Below are positions 1-11,097 of a DNA stretch of 64,000 nt, one piece after another. The DNA comes from CBDANW01 sp965197825. Its GTDB lineage: Bacteria > Acidobacteriota > Vicinamibacteria > Marinacidobacterales > DATDRI01. The notes under the pieces are model-generated. The model made no database searches. It had not been told where the DNA came from and saw only the letters and a program-made list of their open reading frames with translations. Numbering within the stretch: position 1 is the first letter of the stretch; the number at the start of each line of letters is the position of its first letter. Location of the stretch: positions 310,001 through 374,000 of the forward strand of contig CBDANW010000002.1 of NCBI GenBank assembly GCA_965197825.1, read 5' to 3'. A program made the translations under genes and the position numbers.

Positions 1-2
1 AC

Positions 3-1481
3 AATTTCTTGTTCGGTATCGTCTTGCCCCCGCCGGGATACAAGCTCGAGGAAGTCTCCGGGCTTCGTGAGGTCTACGCGAAAGGTCTCAAGCCCTTGGG
101 AGAGTCCGAGCCAGGATCGGCCGAGGCACGCGCCCAGCCCGGAGGGGGCGTCGATGCCTATTTCTACGTGGCCCTGAACAATCAGGCGTTCATGGGCGTC
201 AGGGCCCGCGACCCGATGCGGGTCCGTGAACTCTTGCCCGAGTTCCAGCGATTCGGCGCCCAGCTTCCCGGCGTCATCTCGGTCATCAGCCAGGCCAGCA
301 TATTTCAGTCGGGCTTCGACGAGGGTCGCAACATCGACATCGACATCACCGGGCCCGATCTCGGCGAGCTCATGGCGCTCGGTCGGGAGATGTTCGGCAA
401 GGTCTACCAGGTCCTGCCGGGAGTACAGGGGCGGCCCATTCCCGGGTTGGATCTAGACAATCCGGAAGTTCAGGTCATCACCCACCGTCGGCGCGCGGCC
501 GAGGTGTATCTTTCGAATCGAGAGCTCGGTTTTGCGGTGAACGCTCTGGTGGACGGAGCCAAAGCCAGCGATTATCAGTTCGAAGGAAAAGAGATCGATC
601 TCCGCGTCATGGTCGAAGAGGGTTACTCGCACCGCACCCATCTGTTGGAGCAGCTTCCCATCGCGGCGCCGGACGGCCGGCTCGTCACGCTCGGCTCGGT
701 GGCGGAAATCGTCGAGGTGAACGGCCCGGTGCAGATCAACCACCGCGAGCGGGAACGCTCCGTCACGCTCCGCATCACGCCCGCGGAGCAGATGCCGCTC
801 GAGACCGCGATGGGTCTCGTTGAAACGGAGATTTTGGAGCCCCTGCGACAGGAAGGAAAACTGGGAGGACTCTACCGCGCCGCCCTGAGCGGAAGTGCCG
901 ACAAGCTCTCGCAAACCGGCCGCTCGCTCCGCTGGAACTTCCTTCTGGCCATCATCATCACTTACCTCCTGATGGCCGCTCTCTTCGAAAGCTTCCTCTA
1001 CCCCTTCGTCATCATGTTCAGCGTGCCGCTGGCTGCGCTCGGGGGGTTTCTGGGGTTGGCAATCATCAACCTTTTCTACTACCAAGCCCTCGACGTGCTC
1101 ACGATGTTGGGCTTCATCATCTTGGTGGGTACGGTCGTTAACAACGCGATTCTGATCGTCCACCAGTCGCTGAACCACATGCGGGACGATGGCATGGAAG
1201 CCAATGAGGCCATCAGCGCGTCGGTGAAGACCCGTATCCGTCCAATCTTCATGAGCGTCAGCACTTCGGTCTGCGGCATGCTGCCGCTCATCCTCTTCCC
1301 CGGGGCCGGATCGGAGCTCTACCGCGGACTCGGAAGCGTCGTGGTGGGTGGCCTCATTCTGTCGACGGTCTTCACGCTATTCCTAGTTCCCGCGCTCTTC
1401 AGTTTGGTCATGGAGGCGCGAAGCCACCTGGCCCAACGAGCGGGGAGAATCTTTCGGACGGCCGAGCAGAGCGGCGACTAG
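3..1481 (+). CDS. RND efflux permease (HAE1/AcrB type), C-terminal half
   Basis: Inner-membrane proton-driven pump subunit of a tripartite RND exporter. The reading frame is already open at the first base, and the residues before the first possible start (NF-LFGIVLPPPGY) match the conserved middle of the porter domain, so the gene begins outside the window. What is present is the second periplasmic half (to about residue 300) and the last five membrane helices, with typical RND stretches such as LLMAALFESFLYPFVIMF and GFIILVGTVVNNAILIVHQS. The stop precedes an ordinary C-terminal tail. Substrate cannot be told. No partner (MFP or TolC-like) is visible because the upstream side is missing. Confidence 0.9.
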   Translation, partial: NFLFGIVLPPPGYKLEEVSGLREVYAKGLKPLGESEPGSAEARAQPGGGVDAYFYVALNNQAFMGVRARDPMRVRELLPEFQRFGAQLPGVISVISQASIFQSGFDEGRNIDIDITGPDLGELMALGREMFGKVYQVLPGVQGRPIPGLDLDNPEVQVITHRRRAAEVYLSNRELGFAVNALVDGAKASDYQFEGKEIDLRVMVEEGYSHRTHLLEQLPIAAPDGRLVTLGSVAEIVEVNGPVQINHRERERSVTLRITPAEQMPLETAMGLVETEILEPLRQEGKLGGLYRAALSGSADKLSQTGRSLRWNFLLAIIITYLLMAALFESFLYPFVIMFSVPLAALGGFLGLAIINLFYYQALDVLTMLGFIILVGTVVNNAILIVHQSLNHMRDDGMEANEAISASVKTRIRPIFMSVSTSVCGMLPLILFPGAGSELYRGLGSVVVGGLILSTVFTLFLVPALFSLVMEARSHLAQRAGRIFRTAEQSGD

Positions 1482-1519
1482 CTCATCGACTCTCGAAAGC
1501 CACTAGAATAGGGGCCGTG

Positions 1520-1746
1520 ATGAAGGCATGGCCGAAGCGTCTTCTTGCGCTCTCTGTCTCAGCCTGCCTTCTTTACGCGGCCTGTCGTGACGGCGATTCC
1601 GCTCCTTTCGTCGTACTTTTCTGCTTAGACGGCGCAGACCCCGACATCGTGGCCCGTCTGCGCGGCGAGGGAAAGCTGCCGCAGATCGATCGGCTCATGC
1701 GCTCCGGCGCATGGAGTCCCATGGAATCCGTAGCCGCGAAACGAGG
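1520..1746 (+). pseudogene. Alkaline-phosphatase-superfamily lipoprotein, N-terminal fragment
   Basis: A secreted lipoprotein start: charged N-terminus, hydrophobic segment and lipobox LYAAC, followed by VVLFCLDGADPD, which looks like the first metal-binding Asp motif of type I phosphodiesterase/alkaline phosphatase superfamily enzymes. A GTG three bases upstream is an alternative start. The gene is cut after about 75 residues by the left end of an IS256-like element, and no continuation is found on the other side. It starts 38 bp after the RND gene and could have been co-transcribed with it. Confidence 0.6.
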
Positions 1747-1778
1747 GTGATGTCTTAAGATTCCTGTCAAAGAAAAAC

Positions 1779-1843
1779 GATGTATGGTTCCCCAAGCTCA
1801 AACCCGTCCCCGTCATGGGGACAGAAAAGGAGAACCATACATC
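1779..1843 (+). promoter_or_regulatory. Fold-back leader of IS256-like type 1 transposase
   Basis: A perfect 12-bp inverted repeat, GATGTATGGTTC (1779-1790) with GAACCATACATC (1832-1843), ends at the base before the ATG. Inside is a second hairpin, GTCCCC-GTCAT-GGGGAC (1806-1822). The Shine-Dalgarno AAGGAG (1827-1832) lies between the hairpin and the outer stem. RNA starting upstream would fold and could mask the start region. The same leader is in all five copies. Confidence 0.65.
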
Positions 1844-3057
1844 ATGGGAAAGGTACTACCGAGTCAGCGATTGCTCAAGCAGTTCGAGGAACAACTGGTA
1901 TTTGGGGAGATGAATCTCTCGGAGATCGTCCGGTCGGGAGCTCAGATGATGCTTCAATATGCGTTGGAGCGCGAGGTGACGGAGGCGTTGGGTCGAAACT
2001 ACTATGAGAACGCTCCGGCAACGACGAAGGAGAAGGGACGACGCAACGGGTATGAGTCGCATCGGGTCCTCACGGGCGAGGGAGCGGTAACGGTGCAAGT
2101 GCCGCGGGTACGAGAAACAGAGAAGGTGTTTCAGTCAAAGATTCTCGACGCCTACGTGAGCCGGACCGAGAAACTCGATGAACTGATCGCGCGGATGTAC
2201 GTCCACGGGATGTCGACGCGTGACATTGAGGCGACGTTCGCGGACGTGCTGAGCGGCACGGGTGTCTCGAAGTCGGTGGTGAGCCGGGTCACACGGTGTC
2301 TGTCGGAGGATTTCGAGGCGTTTCGAAAACGGGATCTCTCGAACGAGAAGCTGTTGTATCTCGAGCTCGACGGCACGTACCTGCGCTACCACCAAGGAGC
2401 GGAGAGGAAAGAGCCCATCCTCGTTGCGACCGGCTATCGCGCTGATGGGACGCGAGTTCTTCTTCATATCGGTGTCGGCAACCGAGAATCCTACGAGAAC
2501 TGGAAGGGGTTCTTGCAGGAGATGGTGGCCCGAGGAATGAGGGAGCCGTTGCTCATCGTGACGGACGGGAATCCTGGAGTGCTCAAAGCGATCGCAGAGG
2601 TCTTCCCTCGAAGCCTCAAGCAACGTTGCCAGAAGCACCGCCTCGAGAACATCCTGGGCAAGGCTCCGAAGGAAGTGCGCGACGAACTCAAGGCGGCCAT
2701 CCTTGAGTCGTTCCATGCGAACAGCTACGAGCAAGGGCTGAAGAAGGGTCGGGAGGTGATCGCATGGAAGAGACCCTCGAAGCGTGTCTTCAGGCGCTAC
2801 TCCTTCCTGCGGCGCATCACAAAAGGCTTCGCACGTCGAATCTACTTGAGCGCACGTTCGGAGAGCACAAACGTCGCACAAAGGTCATTCCTCACTTCTT
2901 CACCGAGGAGGCCGCGATGAAACTCTCGTTCGCTGTGCTCTTGGCCGTCGCAAACAAATGGCGCGGCGTGAGGATGGATGTCTTCGCCGCTAGGAAAGTC
3001 GAGGAGCTTCGCAACGAGCTTCTCCCGCAAGGCACGTCGGAGGAATCAGCAGCTTAA
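1844..3057 (+). pseudogene. IS256-like (type 1) transposase, frameshifted
   Basis: Mutator/IS256-family DDE transposase, 416 residues in intact copies. Here 37 bp between GATCGC and ATGGAAGAG (around 2764) are missing compared with the other copies, which shifts the frame: the first part runs from 1844 to the deletion and the C-terminal part continues in another frame to 3057. The two catalytic Asp contexts (LELDGTY and IVTDGNPG) lie before the break and the E context (LLERTFGEHKRR) after it, so no functional protein is expected. Confidence 0.9.
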
Positions 3058-3230
3058 CCGAGCGCGGGGAACCGTACGGAGATTTGACAGGAAAATTAAG
3101 ACTTGACCTCCATGAGCTCAAGGACTGTCATTCCTTCTCGGTGGGCTCTCCCGGGGGCTTTGTGTGTTTTCTTCATGGGACCATCATACACAGATCCTGG
3201 GGTTTTGTCAAGATAAAATCATAATCCCCA

Positions 3231-3264
3231 TTTCAAAAGGGCTGAGTTTTGGCACAGGACGGGG
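3231..3264 (-). repeat. Solo rve-IS terminal module, copy 1 (partial)
   Basis: 34 bp of the recurring terminal module (outer end TGTGCCAAAACT, read on the minus strand), directly abutting the cut end of hsdR. Only the outermost part of the module is present. Confidence 0.75.
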
Positions 3265-4269
3265 TTGCAGCTGGGCGGCGTCGCGCCGGAGCTTGAGTGC
3301 AAGCCATAGCATCGTCAGGCTCTTGCCCGAACCCTGTGTGTGCCAAACGATACCGCCGCGCTCGCTAGGCTTCCGAGCCGTACGAATCCGCCCCATGGCC
3401 TCGTTCACGGCGATGAACTGCTTATAGCGTGTCAGCTTGCGGACGCTCCGGCCGCCTTCGACCTCGAACACGACGAAGTTCCGCACGATGTCCAGCAGAT
3501 TGCGCGGCTCGAGGAGTCCGTACAACAAGACGTCCTGTGGCGTCGGCTTGCGCTTGAGTCTCTCACCGAGCTGCTTCACGGTCAGCGGGTACGGCTCCTT
3601 CCATTTCAGGAAAAACCGCTCTGGCGTACTGACCGTTCCGTAGACGGCCCGTTCGCCGCAGGTTCCGACGAGAATCTGCGTCGCCTCGAAGAGCTTCGGC
3701 GCTCCCTGGTCCTTCCACTGCGTGCCAGCCTCCTGGTACCGGTGGAGCTGCTGGATCGCCTTCGCCTTCCAAGCATCGCCAATGGTGGGGCTCTTGCATT
3801 CAATGACGGCGAGCGGGAGGCCGTTGACGAACGCCACGACATCCGGGACGACGTGCTTCTTCGACCCGAGCACCTTGTACTGTCGGGTAACGATCCATTC
3901 GTTGCGGTCAGGCTGATCGAAGTCGAAGAACCGGACCGTGTGGCTCTTCCGTCCGTCGCCTCGGTCCTGCTCCAGTGCGATGCCGTAGGTGAGCGACGTA
4001 TAGACCTTCTCGTTCGCCTCCGCGAGACTGGCCGCAGCGACCTGCGTCACCGTCTTCACTGCCTTGGCGACGTTGGTTTCGGAAAGCCAGGGATTCAGCC
4101 GCTTGAGGGCCTTCGCGAGACGTACGGTGAGAATAATTTCCTTGAAGCTCTTGCGTTCGCCTTCAAGAGCCTCGGGCGGAAGATAGGTGTAGTCGAGGGA
4201 CTCCAGCAGCTCGACCGCAGGATTCTCCGCTAGGTGCAGCTCATCCCATCCCGTGGTCTTCGGACTCAT
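3265..4269 (-). pseudogene. hsdR: Type I restriction enzyme HsdR, N-terminal third only
   Basis: HsdR is the motor/nuclease subunit of type I restriction systems. Visible are the N-terminal PD-(D/E)xK nuclease core (PDVVAFVNGLPLAVIECKSP: the D and ExK residues) and Walker A (HTQGSGKS) at about residue 325. The coding sequence then runs into IS terminal-module sequence and stops at 3208, so the helicase motor and C-terminal part are lost; a normal HsdR is about 1000 residues. The ATG overlaps the hsdS stop by 4 bp, as expected in an hsdM-S-R operon. Restriction activity should be absent. Confidence 0.92.
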
Positions 4270-5463
4270 GCAACCTCGGGACCAGGGGTAACGCGGAGTT
4301 CACCGGTGAGGAGGACGGGCATCAGAGCCCTCTTGAGCCATTGCTTGCCAAGGACCTCAGCTCTCGCCCGGAGCAACGATGAATTGAACGACTCTACAAT
4401 TTCCATCACTCGTCGCTGTTCATCAAGGGGAGCACAAGGAACTGGGAGTTGGCCATATTCGGTAGCATTGATGTTCGGTTGAGCCTGTGCGCGTTGCCGA
4501 TCGCCTACCCATCGCCAATATACGTCGGTATTGAGGTACTCTCTAAGAAACGTCGGCAGCAGAACATCGCGCTTTGTCCTGAAGCGGACCAAGTAGCCGG
4601 CAAATGCACTGCGCATACCAGGGTCGCGATGCATATAGGCTTTTCCCACCGTTGCTCCACTCCGAGCGAATAGTATGTCGCCAAGCTGAAGCAAGTAGCC
4701 ATCGGCATTTTCGCCACTAATTCCAACGGCATTGTCCCTAAGGGCACCGTTGTCATCGATGTCGGTGATACGGATATAGCGGATACCGCCGGGCTTGAAA
4801 TCGGCCTTCGCGACGTTGGCACCGTATTGCCCCTTGCCATTACAACAATCAACGAGAGCGCGAACTTCCCACTCCTCCGGTATCTCCCCAATCTCAGTCT
4901 GCTTGAACCGCGTGTGCCGCCCCGGCAGGCCCCGTGAGAGCAGCTCCTGCATCAGGCTGCGCTTGACGACCTGCACCTGGTCGATGACCGCCTGGGTCTT
5001 CTCGATGGCATCGTCCACCGAAGACAGGATGGCGGCAATCTTGCGCTGCTCGCATAAATTCTTTGGAAAACGAATAAGGTGTTGCTTTAGCAGCTTGAAG
5101 TGCCTGGAGTAGCCGAGGTTTGTGAGAGGTAGATTACAAAGCGCGTAGTAAAGGAAAGAGGCGTCAACCCGGTCGAGCCGTGGCGTGATTATTTGCGTAC
5201 CATCGGCTCCTGGCACGAAAGGAAAGTCCACGTACTTGAAGATGCGAGTATGGTCGCCGAAAACAATCACCGGAAGCTGACCTGGAAACTGTAGTTCGTC
5301 GTCATCGACGAAACCGGCGACCATTTCTTGTCCCTGGTCGATGACGGGGAATTTACCGTTGGTCTGGTAGATGGACTTCGAGGCTTTTGAAATCTTGACT
5401 CCGGATCGGCGAACTGCAAGCTCCGTGAATCGGCTCTTGGCCCATCCTGAAGGAACTTCAGTT

Positions 5464-5477
<14 letters not shown>
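4266..5477 (-). CDS. hsdS: Type I restriction-modification specificity subunit HsdS
   Basis: 403 residues with two target-recognition domains separated by conserved regions (EQRKIAAILSSVDDAIEKTQ after TRD1 and LDEQRRVMEIVESFNSSLLR after TRD2). This subunit gives DNA sequence specificity to the HsdM methylase and the HsdR nuclease. It overlaps the hsdM stop by 14 bp and the hsdR start by 4 bp, so the three are translationally coupled. The gene looks intact; the recognition sequence cannot be read from the protein. Confidence 0.93.
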
Positions 5478-7331
<1,854 letters not shown>

Positions 7332-7335
<4 letters not shown>

Positions 7336-7797
7336 AGCACGCGCTCTTCATGGGTTTTGAAGTCTGGCGCCGTGTGCCACCGAATTGTCACACTTCCATC
7401 GTCCTCTAGCTCGATAGTAACCGAACGGATCGGATCGTGCCCGCGTTCGATCACAGCTTGCATCGTGGCGGAGATTTTCTCAGCGCGTACAACGAAGGCT
7501 GACAGCATCCGGGCTACCTCCAACGGATCGCGAGATTCCGTCCAGATCATCGTTCCGAATCGGTTGTCTGGAATGTCGAGACCAACTCCGATCATCACTT
7601 TTTCACCAACGCGATCGGCACCCACAACGAGTGCCGTTGCGACGTCGGCCAGCGGTTTGAGGTCCTTGTTCTCCTTCCACGCTGCCGCGCTGTCCCATGC
7701 TGCATCGGCCGCTCTCTTCCCGAGAGTACCGAAAAAGGATTTCGCGAAGGCTGTGGCGGCAGTGACCAGAGGCAGCCACAGCGCCGCCGCATCCCGT
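7332..7797 (-). pseudogene. Unknown protein upstream of hsdM, N-terminus cut
   Basis: About 154 native residues remain; the open frame enters IS terminal-module sequence at 7798, so the start is gone. The middle contains ALVVGADRVGEKVMIGVGLD and the end RSVTIELEDDGSVTIRW. I do not recognise a family. Its stop overlaps the hsdM start, so it belonged to the restriction operon and may have been a small accessory protein. Confidence 0.6.
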
Positions 7798-8011
7798 CCT
7801 GTGCCAAAACTCGGCCCTTTTGAAATAGACCACAAATCAGCAGCTTAGACGCCTTTGGAATCCGCTCAGAATCGAGGGTAGTTCGCGCCGCAGGGCTGGC
7901 TTCCGACCCCTGGGCTGCGAGTGGCGAGCGACAGGCCCACCGGGGGTGCGCACGGCTGGCTCAAATCGGCTGCGGGGCGATCTGCGGGCAGCGGACTTCG
8001 CACCAGGAAGT
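7798..8011 (+). repeat. rve element A left end (module copy 2 plus A tail)
   Basis: Terminal module (7798-7848, begins CCTGTGCCAAAACTCGG and ends CAGCAGCTTAG) followed by the A-type tail starting ACGCCTTTGGAATCC. The same tail follows the module at 17128-17382 (inverted), 25382-25638 and 26622-26687. Homology stops near 8011, where host sequence resumes. No transposase is attached here. Confidence 0.8.
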
Positions 8012-8058
8012 CCCTCATTAGACTGGACTTTACCGGGCAGAAGAGCGAACGTTTGGGG

Positions 8059-8490
8059 ATGCCGCGGGATACAGGAGTTGGCCGGAACGTCGTTTTGGAC
8101 GGTTTGGACTTCGCCAGCTTACGGCGGGTCTGGGAGCAGACCTTTGGGGCAGTTCCGCCAAGCTCGCTCTCGCGTATCTTCATGCGCCGCGTTCTCTTGC
8201 ACGAACGCCAGTGCCGGACCCATGGCGGGCTTTCGGCCGCAACCCGGCGCGCTCTGGCCGCCATGGCGAACGAGACACCAGGCAACGCCGCTCCCGCAGG
8301 GTCCGTTTCTGCCGGCACCCATCTCGTCCGCGAGTGGAATGGCCGGACCTACCAGGTCGAAGTAGTCGACAACGGCTATCGGTTCGACGGCAAAACCTAT
8401 CCGTCCCTCACCGCCATCACAAAGCGAATCACCGGCACCCACTGGTCAGGACCACGCTTTTTCGGTCTGACGCCCAAGCGCAAGGCCTAA
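8059..8490 (+). CDS. DUF2924 family protein
   Basis: About 143 residues. The middle (SLSRIFMRRVLLHERQCRTH, then GGLSAATRRALAAMA) and the C-terminus (REWNGRTYQVEVVDNGYRF through ITGTHWSGPRFFGL) match the DUF2924 family, which is commonly encoded directly before large serine recombinases in mobile regions. The stop is 1 bp before the recombinase ATG, so the pair is an operon. The start at 8059 is chosen because the open frame further upstream is IS-derived; the true promoter may be lost. Function of the family is unknown. Confidence 0.75.
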   Translation: MPRDTGVGRNVVLDGLDFASLRRVWEQTFGAVPPSSLSRIFMRRVLLHERQCRTHGGLSAATRRALAAMANETPGNAAPAGSVSAGTHLVREWNGRTYQVEVVDNGYRFDGKTYPSLTAITKRITGTHWSGPRFFGLTPKRKA

Positions 8491-8491
8491 C

Positions 8492-8697
8492 ATGAAGAAA
8501 ATCCGCTGCGCCATCTATACGCGAAAGAGTGCAGAAGAGGGTCTCGATCAGGAGTTCAACTCCCTCGATGCGCAGCGAGAAGCCTGCGCCGCGTATGTCG
8601 CGAGCCACAAGGCGGAGGGCTGGGTGCTGCTGCCAACCGTCTACGAGGACGCGGGGATCTCGGGAGGAACCCTGGAGCGCCCGGGCCTGACCAAGGC
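8492..8697 (+). pseudogene. Large serine recombinase, N-terminal fragment
   Basis: Starts with IRCAIYTRKSAEEGLDQEFN, the resolvase catalytic N-terminus (the Ser in YTRKS is the expected nucleophile), continues through LDAQREACAAYV and GGTLERPGL, then diverges at about 8697. The frame runs on in unrelated sequence to 8779. The rest of the catalytic domain and the DNA-binding domain are missing. It was probably the recombinase of the mobile element that carried the DUF2924 gene. Confidence 0.85.
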
Positions 8698-8699
8698 TC

Positions 8700-8946
8700 T
8701 TGCTCCTCGACCCTGGACATGGCCACGACGGGAGTGGCGAAGTACATGGCGATCGGGTCTGGTGAGGGATACGCTTTAGGAGCGCTGTACGCGCTCTACG
8801 GGCAGGACATCACCGCGTACGCGCTGGCACAGGCTGGTGTCAAGGCGGCGATGGCGTTCGGTATCAATTGCGGAGGGGATGTGGCGCTCTATCCCGTCGT
8901 CGTAGAGAAGAGGCCCTCGAACAGGTCAGGGGGCTTGTCGGAGTAG
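8700..8946 (+). pseudogene. HslV-like Ntn-hydrolase, C-terminal fragment
   Basis: Contains KYMAIGSGEGYALGALYAL followed by an alpha-helical stretch and GGDVALYPVVVE, resembling the C-terminal part of HslV/proteasome-beta-like peptidases (AIGSGGxYA motif). The N-terminal catalytic Thr part is absent. The last codons overlap the opposing gene at 8889-9149, so the true end is probably near 8910. Phage and accessory regions carry such proteins; the identification is by motif only. Confidence 0.45.
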
Positions 8947-9149
8947 TACTCCACCTCGTCCTTCTCCGTCTGTGTCAACTTCCGTCCATCCGCCTTGGCA
9001 GTCTTGATCTTCTTTGCGACCGCCTGGGCGTCTTTGAAGATGCCCTGGTCCAGCAGCGCCCTCATCTCCGCACCCGTGAGGGCTTCGTCGCCTGGGCCGA
9101 TCTGCTCCGGCGTGAGTACGAATCGGTCTTGTGGGTTCTTGTCCGCCAT
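8889..9149 (-). CDS. Small hypothetical protein
   Basis: 86 residues, charged, starting MADKNPQDRFVLTPEQIGPG and containing a Lys-rich helix (AVAKKIKTAKADGRKLTQTE). No family recognised. The ATG lies 6 bp after the stop of the next minus-strand fragment, so the two were probably co-transcribed; the phage-like surroundings suggest an accessory origin (inference). Confidence 0.5.
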   Translation of the reverse strand: MADKNPQDRFVLTPEQIGPGDEALTGAEMRALLDQGIFKDAQAVAKKIKTAKADGRKLTQTEKDEVEYYSDKPPDLFEGLFSTTTG

Positions 9150-9154
9150 GCCCG

Positions 9155-9430
9155 TTACGGTACCTCGTCCGGATCGATCATTTCAAACTGGAGTACCTCG
9201 CGCTCCTGTGTGCCAAGGCGTCTGAGGCTAACCTTCACCTTCTTCCTCCCGACGAACCGGTACTTCATCCCGTTCGGAAGCAGGAATTCCATCTCAGTGC
9301 GGTAGAGGCCCCCAGTTAATTTTCGGATCCACGCACCTTTCTTCGGGATGATCTCGAGGAGTGGCCTTACCTCATGGCTGACAAAGCTGCTGGCCTGATG
9401 CGGGTCAATGCTGGTCGACTGGAAACCCGT
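9155..9430 (-). pseudogene. Hypothetical protein, N-terminus replaced by IS end
   Basis: About 87 native residues ending RLGTQEREVLQFEMIDPDEV. The central part (FLLPNGMKYRFVGRKKVKVS) looks like a beta-rich domain. The frame continues upstream only through IS module sequence (from 9431), so the genuine start is lost. Function unknown. Confidence 0.5.
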
Positions 9431-9588
9431 CCTGTGCCAAAACTCAGCCCTTTTGAAATAGGCCATAAATCAGCAGCTTAGTGTCTGTGTTTACGACCGG
9501 GTCAAGGGCCATGGGCTTTACAATCGTCTTGGGCGGGCGGGTCGTCACCATGCAGATGACCACCTAGTCGAGAGCGAATATCGAAGCG
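9431..9588 (+). repeat. rve element B right end, solo (module copy 3)
   Basis: Module (9431-9481) plus the B tail TGTCTGTGTTT... and the internal stretch ending near CGAAGCG. The same roughly 158-bp unit is the right end of complete element B2 (37099-37256) and another solo copy lies at 45771-45928 (inverted). Confidence 0.8.
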
Positions 9589-10931
9589 TACTCCTGTTTG
9601 ACCGAGCGCACGAAAGGCTTCACGGAGAAGTTAACTTGGGAAGGTTCCTTCTGGGCCCACGACTGCAGATACGCGGAGCACTTGACCTGGATCGTCTTGC
9701 CGGCTTTCGTTTTCACGTCGACGGTGTCCCAGGACTGCCGAACGCCGTCGTGGGTGCCAAGGGCCGCAGCCACGATGAACTCGGCGAACCAACCCCGCAC
9801 GACGTTGTCTGCGAGATCCGATGCGGCCCATCGCCAGAAGTCGAGCACGGTGAGCCCAGGCACGGGGCGGCCATCGTCGATGACGGGCTCGGTGCCGGTT
9901 AGGCGCGCGGGTAAGAGCTCCGGGAGCGGCCAGTCGCGGGACGCCGGTTCCGGCGGCACGCTAGTCTTGTCGGTTGCATGCGCCGATTCCGGAACGACGT
10001 AGCCGAGCATCCATCCCTCGACCTCATGCACGGCTGCCGACAAGGGTGCCCCGTCGGAGCGTCTTTCGAGGACAACCTCCAACATCGCCAGCAGGCCAAT
10101 GACCGCATCGAACGGATCCTCACCGTTCGGGTCCGGACCGAAACCGTCGAGCAACACCTCGCGCAACGCCGGGGATAGGCGGACGGCTTTGTCGGTTTCC
10201 GCGGTCGTGACGAGCGCGCGCCCGACTCGCTGTCGGTACCTCGGGTCCCGCTTTCCGCCCCTCGGGCTAGGTAGCTCCAAGTTAAGGAGTCGAACGGCGT
10301 CGGCGGGGTACGTCTCAGCGACCACGCAGCCAGCTTCTTGCAGCAGCTTCTCAAGGGCACCATCGAACGGCCAGAGCCTCGCGCCTTCGGCGAGGGCGGG
10401 TCGTAGCACCTCCGTCCATCCCGACAGGGCGGCGCGCCCGACCTGCTTGGGACCGAGGGTCCAGAACAGGCATTCGGCTGCCGGACGGTCCAACTGACCA
10501 CGGTCACACTCTCGCAGCAGGTCCTCCCAGCGGGTCGCGCGGAAGGCTTCGACGAGGTCATCCTTGCGGGTCCCCCTGCCGTTACCCTCTGGGTAGAAGG
10601 GGCGGTGGAGGGAGATCTCGGCAGCGACGCGGGCCGGCTTGGCGAACTCATCCCACGGCGGTGCGCCGAGGCCGTCGAGGAGAGCGCGGAAGCGTCGGAC
10701 ACCGGCTACCCGTGCATAAGCGGTGGGCACGCCAATAGGAAAATCAAATCCCGCGAGGATGGTCGCTGAGGGTGAGGGCATCAAGGACGCGATCAATCGC
10801 CGGGCGTCGCCGACGGAGCGGGGCGCATCGGCGACGTAGCCGTCGCCTCGGAGGTGCGCTGTCGCTACCCAGCGCTTCGCCGGTAAGATGCTCCAGTCCG
10901 CGTGGGCGACGACTGTAGGAACGTTCGTCAT
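9564..10931 (-). CDS. DUF429-like protein fused to PD-(D/E)xK nuclease domain, extreme C-terminus altered
   Basis: 455 residues. The N-terminal ~300 residues resemble DUF429 (predicted RNase H-fold: HADWSILPAKRW start, AGFDFPIG, then ETYPADAVR and GEDPFDAVIGLLAML). The C-terminal ~120 residues look like a PD-(D/E)xK nuclease: GWFAEFIVAAALG (E), QSWDTVDV (D) and IQVKCSAYLQSW (QxK). This pairing points to a nucleic-acid-cleaving accessory or defence protein (inference). The last eight residues and the stop come from element B, so the native C-terminus is probably slightly shortened. Confidence 0.65.
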   Translation of the reverse strand: MTNVPTVVAHADWSILPAKRWVATAHLRGDGYVADAPRSVGDARRLIASLMPSPSATILAGFDFPIGVPTAYARVAGVRRFRALLDGLGAPPWDEFAKPARVAAEISLHRPFYPEGNGRGTRKDDLVEAFRATRWEDLLRECDRGQLDRPAAECLFWTLGPKQVGRAALSGWTEVLRPALAEGARLWPFDGALEKLLQEAGCVVAETYPADAVRLLNLELPSPRGGKRDPRYRQRVGRALVTTAETDKAVRLSPALREVLLDGFGPDPNGEDPFDAVIGLLAMLEVVLERRSDGAPLSAAVHEVEGWMLGYVVPESAHATDKTSVPPEPASRDWPLPELLPARLTGTEPVIDDGRPVPGLTVLDFWRWAASDLADNVVRGWFAEFIVAAALGTHDGVRQSWDTVDVKTKAGKTIQVKCSAYLQSWAQKEPSQVNFSVKPFVRSVKQEYASIFALD

Positions 10932-11097
10932 CGGTCACGCCATCCTACCTTGAACCGATAAGGTGGCATTCAGACAGCTTTCCCCGCAGCCGCGTCCACC
11001 AGCGCACTGAGCATAATGGGATGATCTTAGCATCATCACAAGGGCCCGACGGATCGGCCACAACGCTCGCCGCCCTGAAGATCCGAGTCGAAGAACT

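Larger units (their letters stand above)
1746..3108 (+). mobile_element. IS256-like element type 1, copy 1 (defective)
   Basis: Terminal inverted repeats begin GGTGATGTCTTAAG at the left and read GGTCAAGTCTTAAT inward from the right. Sequence is nearly identical to four other copies in the window. A 37-bp deletion near 2764 breaks the transposase. Unlike copies 2, 4 and 5, the flanks (GAAACGA and TCCATGA) do not match as a target duplication, so this copy sits at a rearrangement junction or has lost one flank. Confidence 0.9.

Noticed and set aside
3340..4233. 297-codon frame on the plus strand opposite hsdR
   Set aside because: Shadow frame of a high-GC gene; the minus strand has recognisable HsdR motifs and operon overlaps.
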